Assembly (NCBI GenBank): GCA_037176885.1
Contig: JAWWNJ010000007.1
Coordinates: 1,240,001 to 1,304,000, forward strand
Direction of reading: 5' to 3'
DNA from: Favolaschia claudopus
Lineage: Eukaryota > Basidiomycota > Agaricomycetes > Agaricales > Mycenaceae
Length of the DNA stretch: 64,000 nt
A program made the translations under genes and the position numbers. How positions within the stretch are numbered: position 1 is the stretch's first letter; the number at the start of each line of letters is the position of its first letter. The notes below the pieces were generated by a model. It had not been told where the DNA came from. It saw only the letters and a program-made list of their open reading frames with translations, and searched no databases. Below are positions 19,458 to 31,420 of this stretch, one piece after another.

Positions 19458-20822
19458 TTACCCCTCCTCCAACACATCGTTCGTCAGTTTCGAAATCTCT
19501 ATAAACGCATCAAGAAGCGCAGGAACCACAAAAGGCTCCCTGCGCTCCCGCCGAATATCCTCAATGACACCTTCAAGTCTCTTCCTCCTGTCCCGCTCGG
19601 CCTGCAACTCCTCCTCCAGGTGCTCGAGTCGCGCTCTTGTCACTGCAACGAACGACTTCGTGATAAGCAAATTCAAAGATTATAGAGTGAACCGACCAAA
19701 ATCCATCTCCACGGCATTCGAGTCCACGTCGGTGCCAAGTTCACGAAGTTTCTCGATAATCGTGCGTTCATGAGCAATGTCAGCCGACAGCTGTTGCCGA
19801 ATATCTCTCAGCTCGCGTCGAAGTGACTGTACCTCGGGTGGATCGCGTGGGCTGAAATCGGGGATATGTTTGTAGCGGCTTCGGTCGAGTGGCTTGCGGG
19901 CATCACGGAAAGGAGTGGGGGTGTCGATTTCCTGTAAAGAAACACGCTTGGAAAATGATTTTGCTTCGATGTTTCGAAACTTACCATATCCTGTTCTCCA
20001 TCCTGACGGGGTGTTCGAAATAGCTGCCCGCAGAGAATGATAACAGATCAGCTATCTGAGCAAGGCAATCAGAGACGTATATTACAGGTGGGGGAATCGT
20101 ATCTTGCACGGGTTCGAGTTTGACTCTGAACGTTTCGGGAGGAGGCTGTTTGGACCGTCAATGAGATGAACCGCGACCTTAGACAAACAAAAGCTGACCA
20201 GATTTCGTTCATAAAGCGAAGTCCTTGCTCCGGGATATTCAGCTTTGGGCTGCAAAGACTGTTATAGCGTGAGTAAAGTTCATTTGCAGCGGTGTAAGTA
20301 AACTGACGACGTCCATAGGTGAGCGGCCATAGGATCCCGACAAAAACTGATCAGGATTTGGCGAGTTTTGCAAGCTTATCGGAGTTGCATAGGACCCAGC
20401 ATCAGGCCGATACGGTGGCTTCCACGACTTTTTCGAGGAGCTGTGGGGATGGTGGGTGGCATTGATTGAAGATCGAACTTGAAAGAAGAAAGACTCACGA
20501 GCCATTAGAAGCGGATGCGGGAGATTCTCTCAGGTCGATAGACTTGCTGTATGCAATATTTAGTGATTGTCAAACCCGCAAAAAGAAGACATTGCTACAT
20601 CGAAAGGTTGCGGAGAAGTTCGCGGTGAGCACCGCTATCGTCCCGTGGCTCTATCCCATTGATCAAAGTTTTACGGATTAACTGTGGGAGTTGAGAGTTC
20701 AAGGGCTCTTGCGGCGACCAGAGTGGCATTCGTACCGAGTTACGCAAAGCCACCCAGAAAAATCGTACAGTGCCAGGATAGACAACACTGACGTTGTCTT
20801 TCTTAGGATGTGGTATCCCCAT
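19458..20822 (-). CDS. Coiled-coil protein of unknown function
   Basis: Starts at 20822 (MGIPHPKK). The N-terminal part contains a block seen in hypothetical basidiomycete proteins (VVYPGTVRFFWVALR ... DDSGAHRELLRNL). A Ser/Pro-rich middle follows, then a long heptad-like helix: LRRELRDIRQQLSADIAHER, and after an intron ARLEHLEEELQAERDRRKRL. It ends with VIEDIRRERREPFVVPALLDAF. Clear splice sites include donor GTAAGT at 19984 with acceptor at 19932, and donor GTCGGT at 19696 with acceptor at 19643. The C-terminal block recurs in the gene at 56705-57494, so the two are dispersed paralogues. I cannot name a function. Confidence 0.6.
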
Positions 20823-21264
20823 CGTAGTGAGATCTGAATGGTCCAAAGATTACTGTTGGAATTTTGTGGTAAGAAAACCGGGTCCGTGTTTGCCTTGTCG
20901 AACGATCGGAACAGCCTCTTCAGCTGTTTGAATGTGGGACTTGGGTCCTTCGTATGTTATGGTCACTGTCAGCTCCAGCTCGGAACCCATATTGTGTCAG
21001 CAAAGTCCCTGGGGAGGCGAGGGCGGTCTTGAGGTGGTCAAGGTTAAGTTCAAGAAATGTACGTAATTAACAGTATGTGTACGTAAGATGACGCCGCCCT
21101 TGACCGAAATGCCGAATTTTGAATATTTTTCTTTGGGGATTCCAGGAAATAAATATGCGTAGAGCAGGACGGGCAATACAAGCGTGCGTCCGTGTCATTC
21201 AATTCCAGGCAGGATAAGATACAAGATACTGTTTGCTACTTCTGATTCCCCTACAACTCTGAGT
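20823..21264. other. Intergenic region
   Basis: 442 bases between the coiled-coil gene start and the profilin stop. No gene or conserved site recognised. Confidence 0.5.
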
Positions 21265-21809
21265 CTAATAATTGACACCAATCAGGTAGTCCGCGAGTGG
21301 CTCGGCGACGCCGACAGCTTCTGGGGCTTGAGTAGGAGCAGAGTACTCTGCGACGATGATGGCCTGCTTCGTAGGGACTATTACATAGCCGTCACCCTGT
21401 GTGCGCAAGTGGTGAGTCGGCGGCGCAAGACCATGATAAAATAAGGAGGCGACGCACCCCCTTCTTCCCGTATATACTCCGCTCGTCGGCCTTCGTGGTG
21501 AAGTATTTGACGCCAGCGAGATGCAGCCCGGAGCCCCGCACACTGTCTAAGTCATTGAAGGCGCCGAGGATAGCTTTCTGCTCGTCGGCGGAGAGCTGGA
21601 GTCATCGTCAGCCTCTGGCTCAAAGGGCACCAGATCAGAGACGCACGGTGTAGCCTGCGCTGGTCGCCCATACACCGCCCTGCTTTCCGAGGATGGCTGC
21701 CCGGGAGATCTTGCCACTGGCGACCAGGTTGGTGTCGACGTATGCTGAGGGCGGAGAATGGGCGCCAGGGGGTCAAGGGGAGGACCACAGACTCACATTG
21801 CCAAGACAT
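21265..21809 (-). CDS. PFY1: Profilin
   Basis: Four exons (21809-21797, 21744-21647, 21595-21458, 21396-21265) join in frame to 126 codons plus stop, the standard fungal profilin length. The N terminus MSWQSYVDTNLVASGKI, the GGVWATSAGYT strand and the C-terminal ADYLIGVNY are family signatures. Profilin binds monomeric actin, promotes nucleotide exchange and delivers actin with formins to growing filaments in the cytosol and hyphal tip; it also binds polyproline and phosphoinositides. All introns are GT-AG and 47-61 nt. The first exon is only 13 nt, a frequent arrangement in this gene. Confidence 0.97.
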
Positions 21810-22115
21810 GGATGCAGAGGATGAGTGAGACGAAGAAAAAGGGTCGATGTAGGTGATAGTACAAGTTAAGCTGAGGTTTGCGGAATAAGTAGGTCGGCGA
21901 TATCCGACGATTACCCAAACATGGAACTTCCGATCAATGTTTGTCTGCCTGAAACCTCCGCATTCAATAGGCTTTTAATTAATTTTGTCTGTATACCCCC
22001 GAGCAGGAGCTCGGGTCGCGAGACGCGGTAGGACGCAGTCAGGGTCTGACCAGGTCAGACAACCCAACGTGTCAATTTTCTGAAAAAAGAAAGCCCAGAA
22101 ATTCGTCTATTAAAT
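21810..22115. other. Profilin upstream region
   Basis: 306 bases between the profilin ATG and the end of the next gene, so it holds the profilin promoter. No clear TATA box or other site recognised. Confidence 0.4.
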
Positions 22116-23630
22116 TCACCACTTCCCAATCCCATTCCACCCCTGCCATCTCGGAGCCTCGTATGGTCGCTCTCTAAGCCGCACGGGCGAGACGCCGGCT
22201 TGTCGGGAGACACAGAAGCAGCATCTACTTCGCCACGAAACGGATGCCAGTGTCGAAATAGCCTCGGCGTACGTTTTAGCCGCCGCAGCCAAGTCTCCGC
22301 AATCGGTAGCAGCAAAATATAGGTGCTGCAGTGCAGGGGCGTGGGCCAGGAGAGGCGGAAGTAGCCTCTGAAGTCTCTGGTCAGCGAGATGTGGCTGTAG
22401 AAGATGTCCCGCACGTACCAGGGTTTCAGGTGATACCCCGTCGCAAGGGAGGACGAGCTCCTCGAGGGACTCAAACCCTTCGAAGAACGAGCCGCCAGTG
22501 TCGGTAATCTGCCCAAGGAATCCAGCACCCATCTTCAGCCGCGATCACACCGATTCTTTCAAAAATTGACGAGCGAATGCCCGAAAGAATGACAGCAAAG
22601 GATTTCACACAGATGGACAGGTCCAAGACGAATTCCGTTAAGGATTCGGATGGTTCATTTGGATTGGCCTTGCGTAGAGGATGAGTTTCAGTGAGATACC
22701 AGGAGATGCCGCACAAGCGATGATATCCATACCACAAAAACCAAAGTCAAGTCCCACGAATCACTGACAGGACTAGTAGATGAGTTGACATCGGAGATGA
22801 GCTTGATAGTCTTTGCGGTGTGATAGATAGCGGGTAGTTCTATTCGCTCGTACAGGATGCTATTCATCCCGCACGAGTATTCCAATGTTCCTGGGCCGCA
22901 GCACGGGCCATCAGCGCAAAATACACACACCAAAATCGGACAACGACTCACCCTCAAGCTTGGCCTCGATTTTGATGTCAGTGAGCAAGCCATGTTGTGT
23001 GAAAAACTTCTCCGCGAGACCCCCGGCCAGCTCAATGACCTCGAGATTGGAACAATAACTCCACACCGTCGAAACACCCTCAACTATGTCGGGCTGACAA
23101 AACCGGGCCCTGAGATGCCTGAGAGGCGGAATAGGGTTCTCCCCCATGTCCTGAGCTCCGTCGTGGAAGCTGTCAAGGCACCCATCCACGGCGAGGCTTA
23201 ACAAGGACGGGAGTTCTTCGACAATGCTCTGAATATATCGTGGCAGAGCCCAGCCGCCTACATCGTAGCTGTTGACACAATTCACTGTCGCGTGCGTCAC
23301 GTTCACGAGCCGCGGTAGGTTTTCAGCGAGCGTCTTGATTGCGGGTGTATGGTAGTCGAAACGGCCCACGAAAGCGAGGTTCAGCGAGCGCACAGCAGAC
23401 ACCTTGGCCGAGTCTGCACAGAATGCTAGCAGTCTTTCCGCAAGCGCTGCACTTGTCTTGCGAATGTCGCTGAGCGTGATGTCTACCTCCCGCCAAGTAT
23501 ACGGTCGAGCAAGTGCTAGTAGATTGTGATTGCCAACAAGGCAGAGGTTATCCAGCGTTTCCGAAAACGGCGCTAGATGATGGAGGACAGCAGTTATCAG
23601 CTCAGGCGAAAGGTCTAACAGGACTGCCAT
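22116..23630 (-). CDS. F-box/LRR-like protein
   Basis: The start MAVLLDLSPELITAVLHHL resembles an F-box helix, the part that docks Skp1 in SCF ubiquitin ligases. The rest is rich in Leu and shows irregular repeats (LPRLVNVTHA, LPSLLSLAVDG, CSNLEVIELAGG, LEELVLP), typical of fungal F-box proteins with degenerate LRRs. A clear intron runs from donor GTGAGT near 22953 to an acceptor near 22894. Two further introns near 22735-22674 and about 22550-22510 are needed to keep frame to the stop at 22116; the last would be about 40 nt. The 3' half of the model is therefore less certain and damage there cannot be excluded. Confidence 0.6.
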
Positions 23631-24915
23631 TGTGGCAAGAGGGATGAGACAGACATCGATGCAGAACTAAATAGTGAACGAGTCGAAACTGCTCGTGTCG
23701 GTGACAAAGGCGGAAAATTTGCCGAGTTTGGCAAGATTTTAGCCTAAAACAGCCACTGATTTAGGTGATTTCGCGTCAAAAAGCCACGATTGATGCCATC
23801 ATTCAATAGCGTTTACGGCATGATGTTACGCGCTTCAAACGCGCTTCAAATTAAGTACCAGCCTGGGGCCGAGTGCGACTCACGGCGCCGATTTCAGCCT
23901 ACTCCAATTTTCACGGATACGACCGTATACCCACTAGAACCCCCCTGATTTTCGTCCAGTCATCCGGCAGCGCCTGCTCATTTATCAATAGGCCACTTCA
24001 GGTATTCAGGTTGAGTGCTTTACTGAATGCACTTCGGCCAAAATTTAAATTTGTCGGTCAAGATTCTATGATTTCTATCTCGATTCAAGACTTGATTGAT
24101 CGCACTGAGCCATTGATTGTGAATGGCGGAATATTGGTGAGTCTTCCCCGGATTCGTGATTGCTCTATCGACTCTCAGAGTCTCAGTCTCCAGATTACAT
24201 GCCAGGATACGGAGACGAGGATTGCAAACAATCTGCCTTTGTGTTTCATCGATTTCCCTTTAACTGACTTGAACTTCGTAAGGTTACATTCGGGTATCAG
24301 ACCCCAACTTAAATTCAGCCAGTCAGGGTACTTCATCCGCCATAATTGATGTCTTCCTTTTTCACCACATGTACACTCAACCCAACCTTCATGGTCGGTA
24401 ACGGAACTCCTGCTGCCCATCGGGCGCCCTAAACGACGATTATATGCTCCCCGTTCACATGGACTGTCGTGTCTATTTCTTCTGATCCTTACCGTGATGG
24501 ATCTTGGATGGATCCGACAGCTCTTCTTCGTCTCCTGCCTGTGGGTGAACAGATTGCTCGAAAACGAAACATTTGCGCGCTGGGAGAGGATATCTCTGTC
24601 TACACTCAGACTGCCTTGCACTATGCCTTGGAATTGACAAGATACCTGCTTTCCTCCAAGTTGAATTCAAGTTTTCCCCGAGGCTGTTGGTGGCGGCGCT
24701 GGAGGCTATTTTTAAGTAGCAGATTCTTCTCAGGCGAGCTCAAGTTGATTGGTCGGCGCTGCCTCTCTCGTTGTCGGGCCGTCCAACCTCCATGTGCGTT
24801 CACGCACGTTGTCGCCGTTATGTACGACGTCCGGATTTTAGCGGCATTGAGCGAGCGCCCTTCATAAAAGGTGCTGTTCGGTTGGCGATTCTCAAGCTCG
24901 CGAGTCTTCTCCCCA
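23631..24915. other. Intergenic region, no recognised gene
   Basis: 1285 bases. A 148-codon minus-strand frame (24621-24175) and a plus-strand frame (23873-24349) exist but neither has recognisable motifs or convincing splice context. The last part is the upstream region of the phosphoesterase gene. Confidence 0.45.
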
Positions 24916-26385
24916 ATGAAGGCTAACACCACCTTGCTCGGGCTTTTGGCCACCACGACCACCTCCATCCTGGACAATGCTTCGCTCTTTGGTAGCCGTG
25001 CACAGGAACAGGCGGCCACCCCACCTCCCTTTAGGTACAAAGCTGGTTCAGTTGCGTCTGTCGCCAACATGAAGGACAAAATCAAGCATGTTGTTTGGGT
25101 TTTGCTCGAGAACCGCTCTTTCGACAATATCCTTGGAGGCGTAAAGCGTGCTGGCCTCGATAATCCGGTGAACAATGGCCAGGCGTGCAACCCGGTTCAT
25201 GTCGCCAGCCCCGGTGGTCCCACCCTCTGCACGAGGAGCAAGGATTTCGACTCGGTGGCCAACGACCCCGATCATTCGGTGACGGGCAATAATTTCGAGT
25301 TTTACGGCCAATTCTCCCCCGACAATGCAGCCATCCAAAGCGGTAAAATCACCGCGACGAACCAGGGCTTCGTCGAGAAGCAGACAATCTCATATCCCTC
25401 CATCACAGCCGACTTGGCCGCTGCGCAGGTCATGGGCTTTTACGACGAGGCTGAGGTGCCCACCATGGTCAATATCGTCGACGAGTTCACCACGTTCAAC
25501 TACTGGTTCTCATGCATCCCAGGGGTACGCTTCCCATCCCTTCTTCTAAAATAGCTGCCTGAGCAAGATCCATTTTAGCCCACGAACCCTAACCGTGCCT
25601 GTGCTCTTTCCGGCACCTCGGATGGCCACGGCTCCAACGACAACGACTTCAACATCGCCGCCATCAACACCAACAGCATCTTCGAGACCGCCAGCTCGAA
25701 AAACATCTCCTGGCTCAACTACGACGGCACCAACGGCGCCTTCCCCCCGGACGCCCTCTTCTACCCCTGGACCGCCGCTAACGCCAAATCCAACATCGTC
25801 CCCATCGAAAACTTCTTCCAAGACGCCTACCTCGGCACCCTCCCCGCGCTCTCCTACCTCAACCCCTCCTGCTGCGGGCTCAATACCAACTCCATGCACC
25901 CCGACGGCAACGTCTCCTTCGGGCAGGTCTTCGTCAAGCAGATCTACGACGCCGTGCGGCAGGGCCCGCACTGGCAGGACACGCTCCTCCTCCTCACGTA
26001 CGACGAGAGCGGCGGGTTCCACGACCACGTCCCCTCGCCGCTTGCAGTGCAGACGGACAACAAGACGTACACCGAGCGCGCGCACGACGGGTCGAGTTAT
26101 ACGTTCCACTTTGACCGGCTTGGGGGGCGGATGCCGACGTTCCTCGTCTCGGCGTTCACGCCCAAGGGCCACATCGAGGACCTCGGCACAAATCCCGCGA
26201 CGGGGCAGCCCGAGGCGTATAGCGCGACGTCGGTGCTGAAGACGCTTGGGCTGTTGTGGGATTTCGCGGATTTCACGCCGAGGGTTAGCAATTCGCCGTC
26301 GTTTGATCATTTGATTGGCCCGACTATGCGCCAGGACGCGCCTATCATCCTGAACCCGCCGCTGCCGTTCCCCAACGACACGTAG
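24916..26385 (+). CDS. Phosphoesterase-family protein (non-haemolytic phospholipase C type)
   Basis: Two exons (24916-25524 and 25579-26385) with a 54-nt GT-AG intron give 471 residues. The family signature VVWVLLENRSFDNILGG lies near residue 60, and TYDESGGFHDHVPSP lies in the C-terminal half; together these metal- and substrate-binding blocks define the phosphoesterase family that includes bacterial phospholipases C and fungal acid phosphatase-like enzymes. The expected reaction is hydrolysis of phosphate esters, possibly phospholipids, outside the cell. The N terminus is only weakly hydrophobic, so secretion is likely but not clear. Substrate cannot be decided from sequence. The gene is convergent with the F-box/WD40 gene. 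Confidence 0.88.
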
Positions 26386-26422
26386 TATTTAGTTGGTCTG
26401 TTTTGTTTTGTTGGGTTGTAGG

Positions 26423-26428
26423 AATAAA
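26423..26428 (+). terminator. Candidate polyadenylation signal
   Basis: aataaa 38 bases after the phosphoesterase stop codon, within an A/T-rich stretch. Confidence 0.4.
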
Positions 26429-26656
26429 AATATTTGAAGTCTGCCTGAGTGCAAATGAAGAAAGCTCTTCTATTCAATCGTACATCTAAGCGTTAACATA
26501 AATAGTGATTCGTAAGAAGTACGATAGAGTAGAGCGGCAGATGATAAAACGAGAGCGGCACTTTTAATCCATCCATCCATACCAGCGGAAGTGTGCAAAA
26601 AGTGATGAAAGAGAGACAGAAGAAGAGGAAATATTATGTATAAACTGACTGGTATC

Positions 26657-29600
26657 TCACCGAACCACCCGCGCGAGGATGGCCTCATCAAACCCACCAT
26701 CCGCATTCTCCTCATCGAAGATTTCTTCCCGGTAGCCCTCCCCATTCGGTCCCTCATCGTCCCCAACAACTTTATCCTTGTCATAATCGTATCCGGAAAA
26801 GTTCATCACGCTAAACGGATGGATGAATCGTCAATGTATGTTCGGGGTGAAGATAGATAGATAGATAGATAGATGCCACGTACTAGATGCTTCCGTCCGC
26901 ACAGCCCACGACAACTTCTTCATGCGATAATGCCATCGACATGGGGTTCTTTTCTGGCGTTGCGAGTCCGGTGAACTTTGTAGGGAGCGAACCTTTCAAT
27001 CCTCTAGTGTCGCCATAAGGCGGTACAGCAAGAGAGCCCCAAACCCCGCCCAACGGCGTCGCAGCAAGATCAATCTCGACTGGTGTAACAGTACGCATCA
27101 CCTCCGCTCCATTCTTTGCGCCCTCAGTCTCCTTCTCTTCATGCGTCGATGTGAATATCTGACCCAAACATTTCATGAGCAAACCATCGCAAAGATCACA
27201 AAAGAAAAAGAGAGAAAAACTCACCCGCCGATCCGCCCCCGCACGCGAACTGAACCTCGTAGCAGTAACCACCCTCCTCTTCCTCGGATCCACCGCACCA
27301 ACGGCAACATCAGGCGTCTCCACCACTCCCACAATCTTCGGCGGCGCCGTCAAAATCGCCGCCCGTCCATACCGTATCGCAAAATACGACCCATTCCCGC
27401 CGCTCGCTGCCGGCCCCGTCCCCGAAACAGACGTCGCAGGCGTCCGCGTGCGCGACGTAGACACAGGCGTACCCGTACGCGTGCTCGGCGTCGTCGGGGT
27501 GCGACTCCCGCTGGCTGTGCTGCTGAGGCTGAGACGGCCCTTCGATGAGGAGGTGCTGACGCTCAAGTTCGCACCAGGCCGGACGCTGGTGCTCAAACTG
27601 AGCCGCGAAGATGATGACGTCGACAGCCCCGTACTCGTACTGTTGCTCACACTTGCGCTCAATCGGCGCTCGCTCGGGGGCGGCAGGAGCGAAGCACGGC
27701 GCTGCGAAAGCCCTCCGCGCGTGGACGGTGTCGGGGTCGCACGTGCAGCAGCAGTAAACGATGAAGAAGCCGTCGAAGCGGTAGACAGCTCGTTGTCGAT
27801 TCCGTTCGGAATACTGCTGACACTAACGGTTGAGCTGAGGCGTTTGCGCTGATTCGGAGTTTGGGGGACGAGTGACCCGCGGCGGGAGGGAGTCGGAAGA
27901 CTGCTGCGGGGCGAGGTGACAGAGGGACTGGAGGCGGCAGGGGCTCCACCGCGGGGCGAAGAAGCGGGAGCTCCACCCCTGGGAGATGAGCTAGGTGCTC
28001 CTCCGCGTGGCGAGGACCCCGGCGCCCCTCCTCGCGGCAAGGAAGCAGCCCCGCCTCCCCTCGGAGATGATCCCGGAACACCCCCACGCGTCGACGTTGT
28101 CCGACTTCGAACCGGCTTCGTCGTCGGAAGTGGCGTTGGCGATGTGATCATAATCGCATCTAGGTCGTTTTCCTTCTCCGCGTCCGCACTCTTCTTCATG
28201 GATCCAGACACAGAGGCAGACAACGGCGACAACACATTCTCTGCCAAGTCGCCTTCGCCTTCCTGCCACTGTAAATGGAGTATGACAGATTTAGTCGCGC
28301 ACTGTATCGGAGAATGATTAGTTCAAAACTCGCGATATGGAACCAGGCAAAACTTACCGTCATCTGTGTGCCTTTGGCAGCAAACCATCTACACGGAGAA
28401 GATCAGCAAATCAGCTTGAGAAGGCGGTTAAAGGATGTACTGAAGCATATTATCCGGCGCCTTCCCTACATTCCACAATTTTGACGCAAGCACAGGGTCA
28501 CCACCACTCAGCTCTGCAAGTCTGAACTGAGATATCATCTCACGGCGCTCTAAAATATATCATCGAAACAAATGAGCCCTCCGAAAATCAAGCATTAAGA
28601 ATGCCCTTACGAATTGAGAACACTCTAACAACACCGTCTATAGTGACGCTTACGACGCGTTCGCCTTCAGAGCGGTCACTGCCTGTGGAAGCAGGTAGGT
28701 ACTCAGCACATATTCAAGGTGAACAGAATAGGAATGAACGGGAAACGCACTCTGCACAATCTGCACACCCACATTGACCGTCGTCTGCTGCCCAAATCGC
28801 ACAATCTTCGTTCCCGCGCGCCAGTCCCAGCACACAAGGGCCTGTAGCCGCAATGAGCGCTTGAACACATAGAAAGACAAATGAAAGAGGTATGCAGACG
28901 CACCTTGTCCGCCCCAGCACTGACGAGATTCTTCGAGCTCACAGCGACGGCACGGATACCATTGAGGTGGCCTGTAAGCTGCTGCAAAGGGGTGTAGGTT
29001 ATAGCGGAAAAGAGGTGTACGCGGCTGCACTAGGATATGAGTTTCGAGTAAGATGGCGTGCGATAGCACATACCCGACGTCATGGAACCCGACCACAAAC
29101 ACCTCTGCAAGGCTTCAGTATTCCAGAAGATCAGGGAGGAAAAACCATTCACCCTCGCCAGCCAAATAATCCACACAGCTAACAGGTTTCCCCACCTCGA
29201 GACACCGCACCAGCTCGCCAGTCGGGACATCCCAGAACCGAATCGTCCCATCGTACGAACCGCTAATCAAACGCCTTGCGCGAAGGAGAAGCGTCGTAGT
29301 GAACGTCGTATGTGCCGGCGTCAAGAACCTCAGGGCCTGAGGCGTGCCATTGCGGAAGTTTCCTTCCCTGCGCGCTAATGCCCGATAGAGTGGAAGCCAT
29401 CCTGCAGGGGTTGCGGGCGGAGTCGGCGGGTGAGGGTCGCCGCGAGTCAAGCGCAGGCAGTGGTGGCGCCAGAGATCCGGAAGCCGCGTCAAAACGGCCC
29501 AGCGGCGATTGACGAGCGCACAACGGAGGAGGAGGTGTGGGATGGGGATGAGGATGAGAACGCGCAGGGCGAGTGGGGGCGCGAGCGCGCCGACAATGTC

Positions 29601-30225
29601 GTGGGAGAGTTTGGAGTACTTTTGGAGAGTCAGGATTTGCAGGGGGATGTCGCCGGGGAGGGAGGCGTCGAGGAGGGTGCGGAGGAGGCGACTGCGCTCG
29701 GTGCGAGGGAGGCGTCGGATGGTTGAGGCGGAGAAACCGGGGACGAGCTCTTCTTCGTTGGGGTCATCGTCGGGGAGCATGTACCCGCTCCAGTAGCCTT
29801 TTCGACAGGAGCATTCATCGGATGAGATGACGGGGGGCAGAGGCTGTGAGCGCAGGATTTGTAGCTCGGCCTGAAGTGCGTGCAATTGCGCTGCAGAAGA
29901 TGCGTGTGCGCGTTCAAGCAAACGCTTGAGAGAAAGACACTTGCGCGAGTGCAAGGCGCGGACTGCCTCCAGCGCCTCGTTGAACTGCATCGATGAGTAC
30001 AGCAGGATTAAAGTCACTCAAACGACTCACCTCTTCGTCGACCTCGCCATCCAAATCGCTACGCTCTTCGTCCCAAAACACGTCTGCGGGTTCCTCCTTT
30101 TCCTCCTTTGGAAAAGGCTCCAATGGCGCGGATATGACGCGTCGCGGGGTGCGCTGAGCCGACGGGGGTGTGCCTCCAACTGACCGAGGGCCAGAACGTT
30201 TCGGCGTGGTCATCACAGAAGACAT
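26657..30225 (-). CDS. F-box/WD40 repeat protein with long low-complexity insert
   Basis: Starts at 30225 ([12 protein letters not shown]) and ends at 26657. After an N-terminal coiled segment comes an F-box (about 29520-29600, [21 protein letters not shown]). WD repeats follow: [20 protein letters not shown], then an exon with NLVSAGADK ... [12 protein letters not shown], then [16 protein letters not shown] roughly 370-residue Ser/Thr/Pro-rich stretch with [13 protein letters not shown] repeats comes next. The last part, [21 protein letters not shown] with an acidic C terminus, looks like the final blade. Such proteins choose substrates for SCF ligases. Well-supported introns include 26883-26811 and the pair flanking [10 protein letters not shown]. 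No specific orthologue could be assigned. Confidence 0.8.
26852..26874. repeat. GATA-repeat microsatellite
   Basis: About six tandem gata units, lying inside the last intron of the F-box/WD40 gene. Confidence 0.8.
27930..28095 (-). repeat. Coding minisatellite, RGGAPxSSP units
   Basis: About 27-bp units encoding Arg-Gly-Gly-x-Pro-(Gly/Ser/Ala)-Ser-Ser-Pro, roughly six to seven imperfect copies within the low-complexity part of the F-box/WD40 protein. Confidence 0.7.
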
Positions 30226-30774
30226 AATTCGAGGGGGCGCGTCAACGAAACTGAAGTCGTAAAATCCGCGCTAAAATACTACAATGAGATACGCGTTGAA
30301 GTAAACGAAGAATTACCTATTACAGAGTTTTCCAGACGGTTTTCTTGCTGGATCACTGAGGAAACCTATGCTGGTCCTTGTCACTCCTAGATCCAAGTAG
30401 TTCTTGAGTTTTTCCTTCTCGAGGCTCGCTTCAGAGTCTTTGGACCGCTCTAACGGAGGAGAGATAGATTCAAGCCCTCGAGAGGTAGCAAAAAAGAGAG
30501 CGAGCGGGGTTCTGCCCAGAAGGGCTGCTGGAAAACTTGAAATACAAGGAAGGTGGGAGCAAGTAGGGACACGCGTAGGTCACACCTACACGTGAGAACG
30601 TCACATCTCCGCCCTCGGCCATCAGGCGCATCAGATAGTATACATCCAGAAAAGGCAATTATTCAACGCCCATGGAGTCTATTTATGGAAATTACAAGAT
30701 TGCGTTGTACATGAAAGATTGATTCCAGAAGAGAGATAGCCGTACCACTATCAAGCGTGCTCTGCAGACAGAAT
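30226..30774. other. Upstream region of the F-box/WD40 gene
   Basis: 549 bases without a supported gene. Confidence 0.45.
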
Positions 30775-31420
30775 TCAGATGCGGATAGACTCTCCGAGTC
30801 GATGGCGAAGCCACAACTGTCTAGAAGGAGGTATCCCATCTGGCAAGGTGGAGCTGAAATCGTCTTTCTTGGATTCAATGAGAAGCTATAGAAGCAGAGA
30901 CGCTTTAAGAGTTATTCTATTGATCATGCATATCCGACTGACCTGCATCTTATTTCTGAGAGCCCTTATTCTATGGATGCACATCCAGATTTCGAATGAA
31001 TGACCGTTGAAAAGCGCATGAATTTGCTGGAAACTTCTCAGCAATATGCGAGGAGTAAGTGCTAGAGCTCTCTTTCGTAGCTGGCGCGCCTGAGTATCTA
31101 ACCTATATTCGCTTGAATATTCAATAATCGAACGACAGAGATAATTTAGCTTACTTCAGGAGCTCCTCAGAAAGCTCATGCTCTTCGGAGTTTACGAGAA
31201 AGCGCCCGCTCATGGCTTGATTGTAAAGCACAGTAGCTTGTTGAACTTCCTCGTCCAATGACTTCATGAGGCAAGATGGAAGAGAACGCCCAAGTACCCC
31301 AACAAGAATTGCAAAGGCGACGAAGACGAGAGAGAGATAGTAGGGATTCAAGCTGGGGAAAGAGCTGGCTAGTGCTGAGATAGACGAGATCGAATACGAT
31401 TCGTAAGTTTGAGGAGGCAT
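30775..31420 (-). CDS. Small single-pass membrane protein, unknown function
   Basis: Three exons (31420-31155, 31102-30943, 30885-30775) join in frame to 178 codons plus stop. The start MPPQTYESYSISSISALASS is followed by one membrane helix (YYLSLVFVAFAILVGVLG), then a helical region and a conserved-looking motif NGHSFEIWMCIHRIRALRNK. Proteins with this layout (short N terminus, one helix, later HSF-I-x-x-CI-x-x-I/V-x-x-L motif) are common multi-copy hypothetical proteins in Agaricomycetes. No enzymatic motif is present and no function is known to me. Introns of 52 and 57 nt have standard borders (GTAAGC and GTCAGT donors). Confidence 0.75.

Noticed and set aside
24175..24621. 148-codon minus-strand frame
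   Set aside because: No motif, no supporting splice signals, and overlapping plus-strand frames are equally good.
25546..26310. 254-codon minus-strand frame opposite the phosphoesterase gene
   Set aside because: Composition is Val/Arg/Gly-rich as expected from the complement of a GC-rich third-position-biased exon; no motif.
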